From: JASFYU01 sp045046905
GTDB lineage: Bacteria; Bacteroidota; Bacteroidia; Flavobacteriales; Flavobacteriaceae
DNA length: 6,101 nt
Direction of reading: 5' to 3'
NCBI GenBank assembly: GCA_045046905.1
Contig: JASFYU010000063.1
Coordinates: 1 to 6,101, forward strand
The notes beneath the pieces were generated by a model. It had not been told where the DNA came from. It did not search any database and saw only the letters and a program-made list of their open reading frames with translations. This document shows, piece after piece, positions 6,079 to 6,101 of this stretch (the first letter of the stretch is position 1; each line of letters begins with the position of its first letter). The translations under genes and the position numbers were made by a program.

Positions 6079-6101
6079 AAATCTTAGGTCGAACTCAGGT
6101 T
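6079..6101 (+). repeat. Right terminal inverted repeat of the right-hand element
   Basis: Exact reverse complement of 5838-5860. Its last 18 bases are also a direct repeat of 121-138, so the same motif occurs three times in the window. The window stops exactly at its outer edge. Confidence 0.85.

Larger units (their letters stand above)
5838..6101 (+). mobile_element. 264-bp MITE-like element, complete copy
   Basis: The element begins with AACCTGAGTTCGACCTAA and ends at the last base of the window with the exact reverse complement; the perfect terminal inverted repeats are 23 bases (5838-5860 and 6079-6101). Its first 138 bases recur inverted at 1-138. At 264 bases it has no room for a transposase and shows no meaningful reading frame, so it must be moved in trans if at all. 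Its interior folds into nested inverted repeats (5975-6068). Its first base is also the last base of the ThDP gene's TAA stop. A target-site duplication cannot be tested because the right flank lies outside the window. Confidence 0.82.

Noticed and set aside
1..6101. CRISPR array, tRNA, rRNA or riboswitch
   Set aside because: No regularly spaced repeats, cloverleaf-like sequence, rRNA blocks or recognisable riboswitch core were seen on either strand.

Overview
The window looks like a piece of a low-GC Bacteroidota genome, probably a flavobacterium or close relative. The grounds are the A/T-rich codon use, A-rich leaders without clear Shine-Dalgarno sites at most starts, and a promoter upstream of the HxlR gene that fits the Bacteroidetes -33 TTG / -7 TAnnTTTG pattern. 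Genus cannot be read from the sequence. No rRNA, tRNA, CRISPR array or transposase gene is visible.

Layout: bases 1-138 are the inward-facing end of a repeated element that runs off the left edge. An untranslated leader (139-292) leads into an SLC13/DASS-type anion permease with a central pair of RCK_C (TrkA-C) domains (293-2191, +). The gap 2192-2558 holds a decayed C-terminal fragment of a GyrI-like (AraC/Rob effector-binding) protein at about 2281-2433. A small HxlR-type winged-helix regulator (2559-2894, -) is divergent from a pirin (2972-3844, +). Pirin is followed after 56 bp by an unusual fusion of a Rieske [2Fe-2S] domain and a pyruvate oxidase/acetolactate synthase-like ThDP enzyme (3901-5838, +). 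The last base of that gene's stop codon is the first base of a 264-bp element (5838-6101) that has 23-bp perfect terminal inverted repeats and no room for a transposase. Its first 138 bases are a 128/138 match to the reverse complement of bases 1-138, so the whole gene set is bracketed by two inverted copies of one MITE-like element.

How the genes may work together (inference): the HxlR protein has one cysteine, placed just before the winged helix, where electrophile-sensing relatives carry theirs. A 16-bp dyad in the 77-bp divergent gap overlaps the -7 box of the regulator promoter and the -33 box of a candidate pirin promoter, so one operator could control both directions. Pirin (a metal cupin, in some bacteria a quercetinase or a modulator of pyruvate dehydrogenase) and the Rieske-ThDP fusion (oxidation of a 2-oxo acid such as pyruvate, with an on-board iron-sulfur electron acceptor) would form a redox-responsive operon. 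The permease could supply an organic or inorganic anion, but its link to the rest is only by position.
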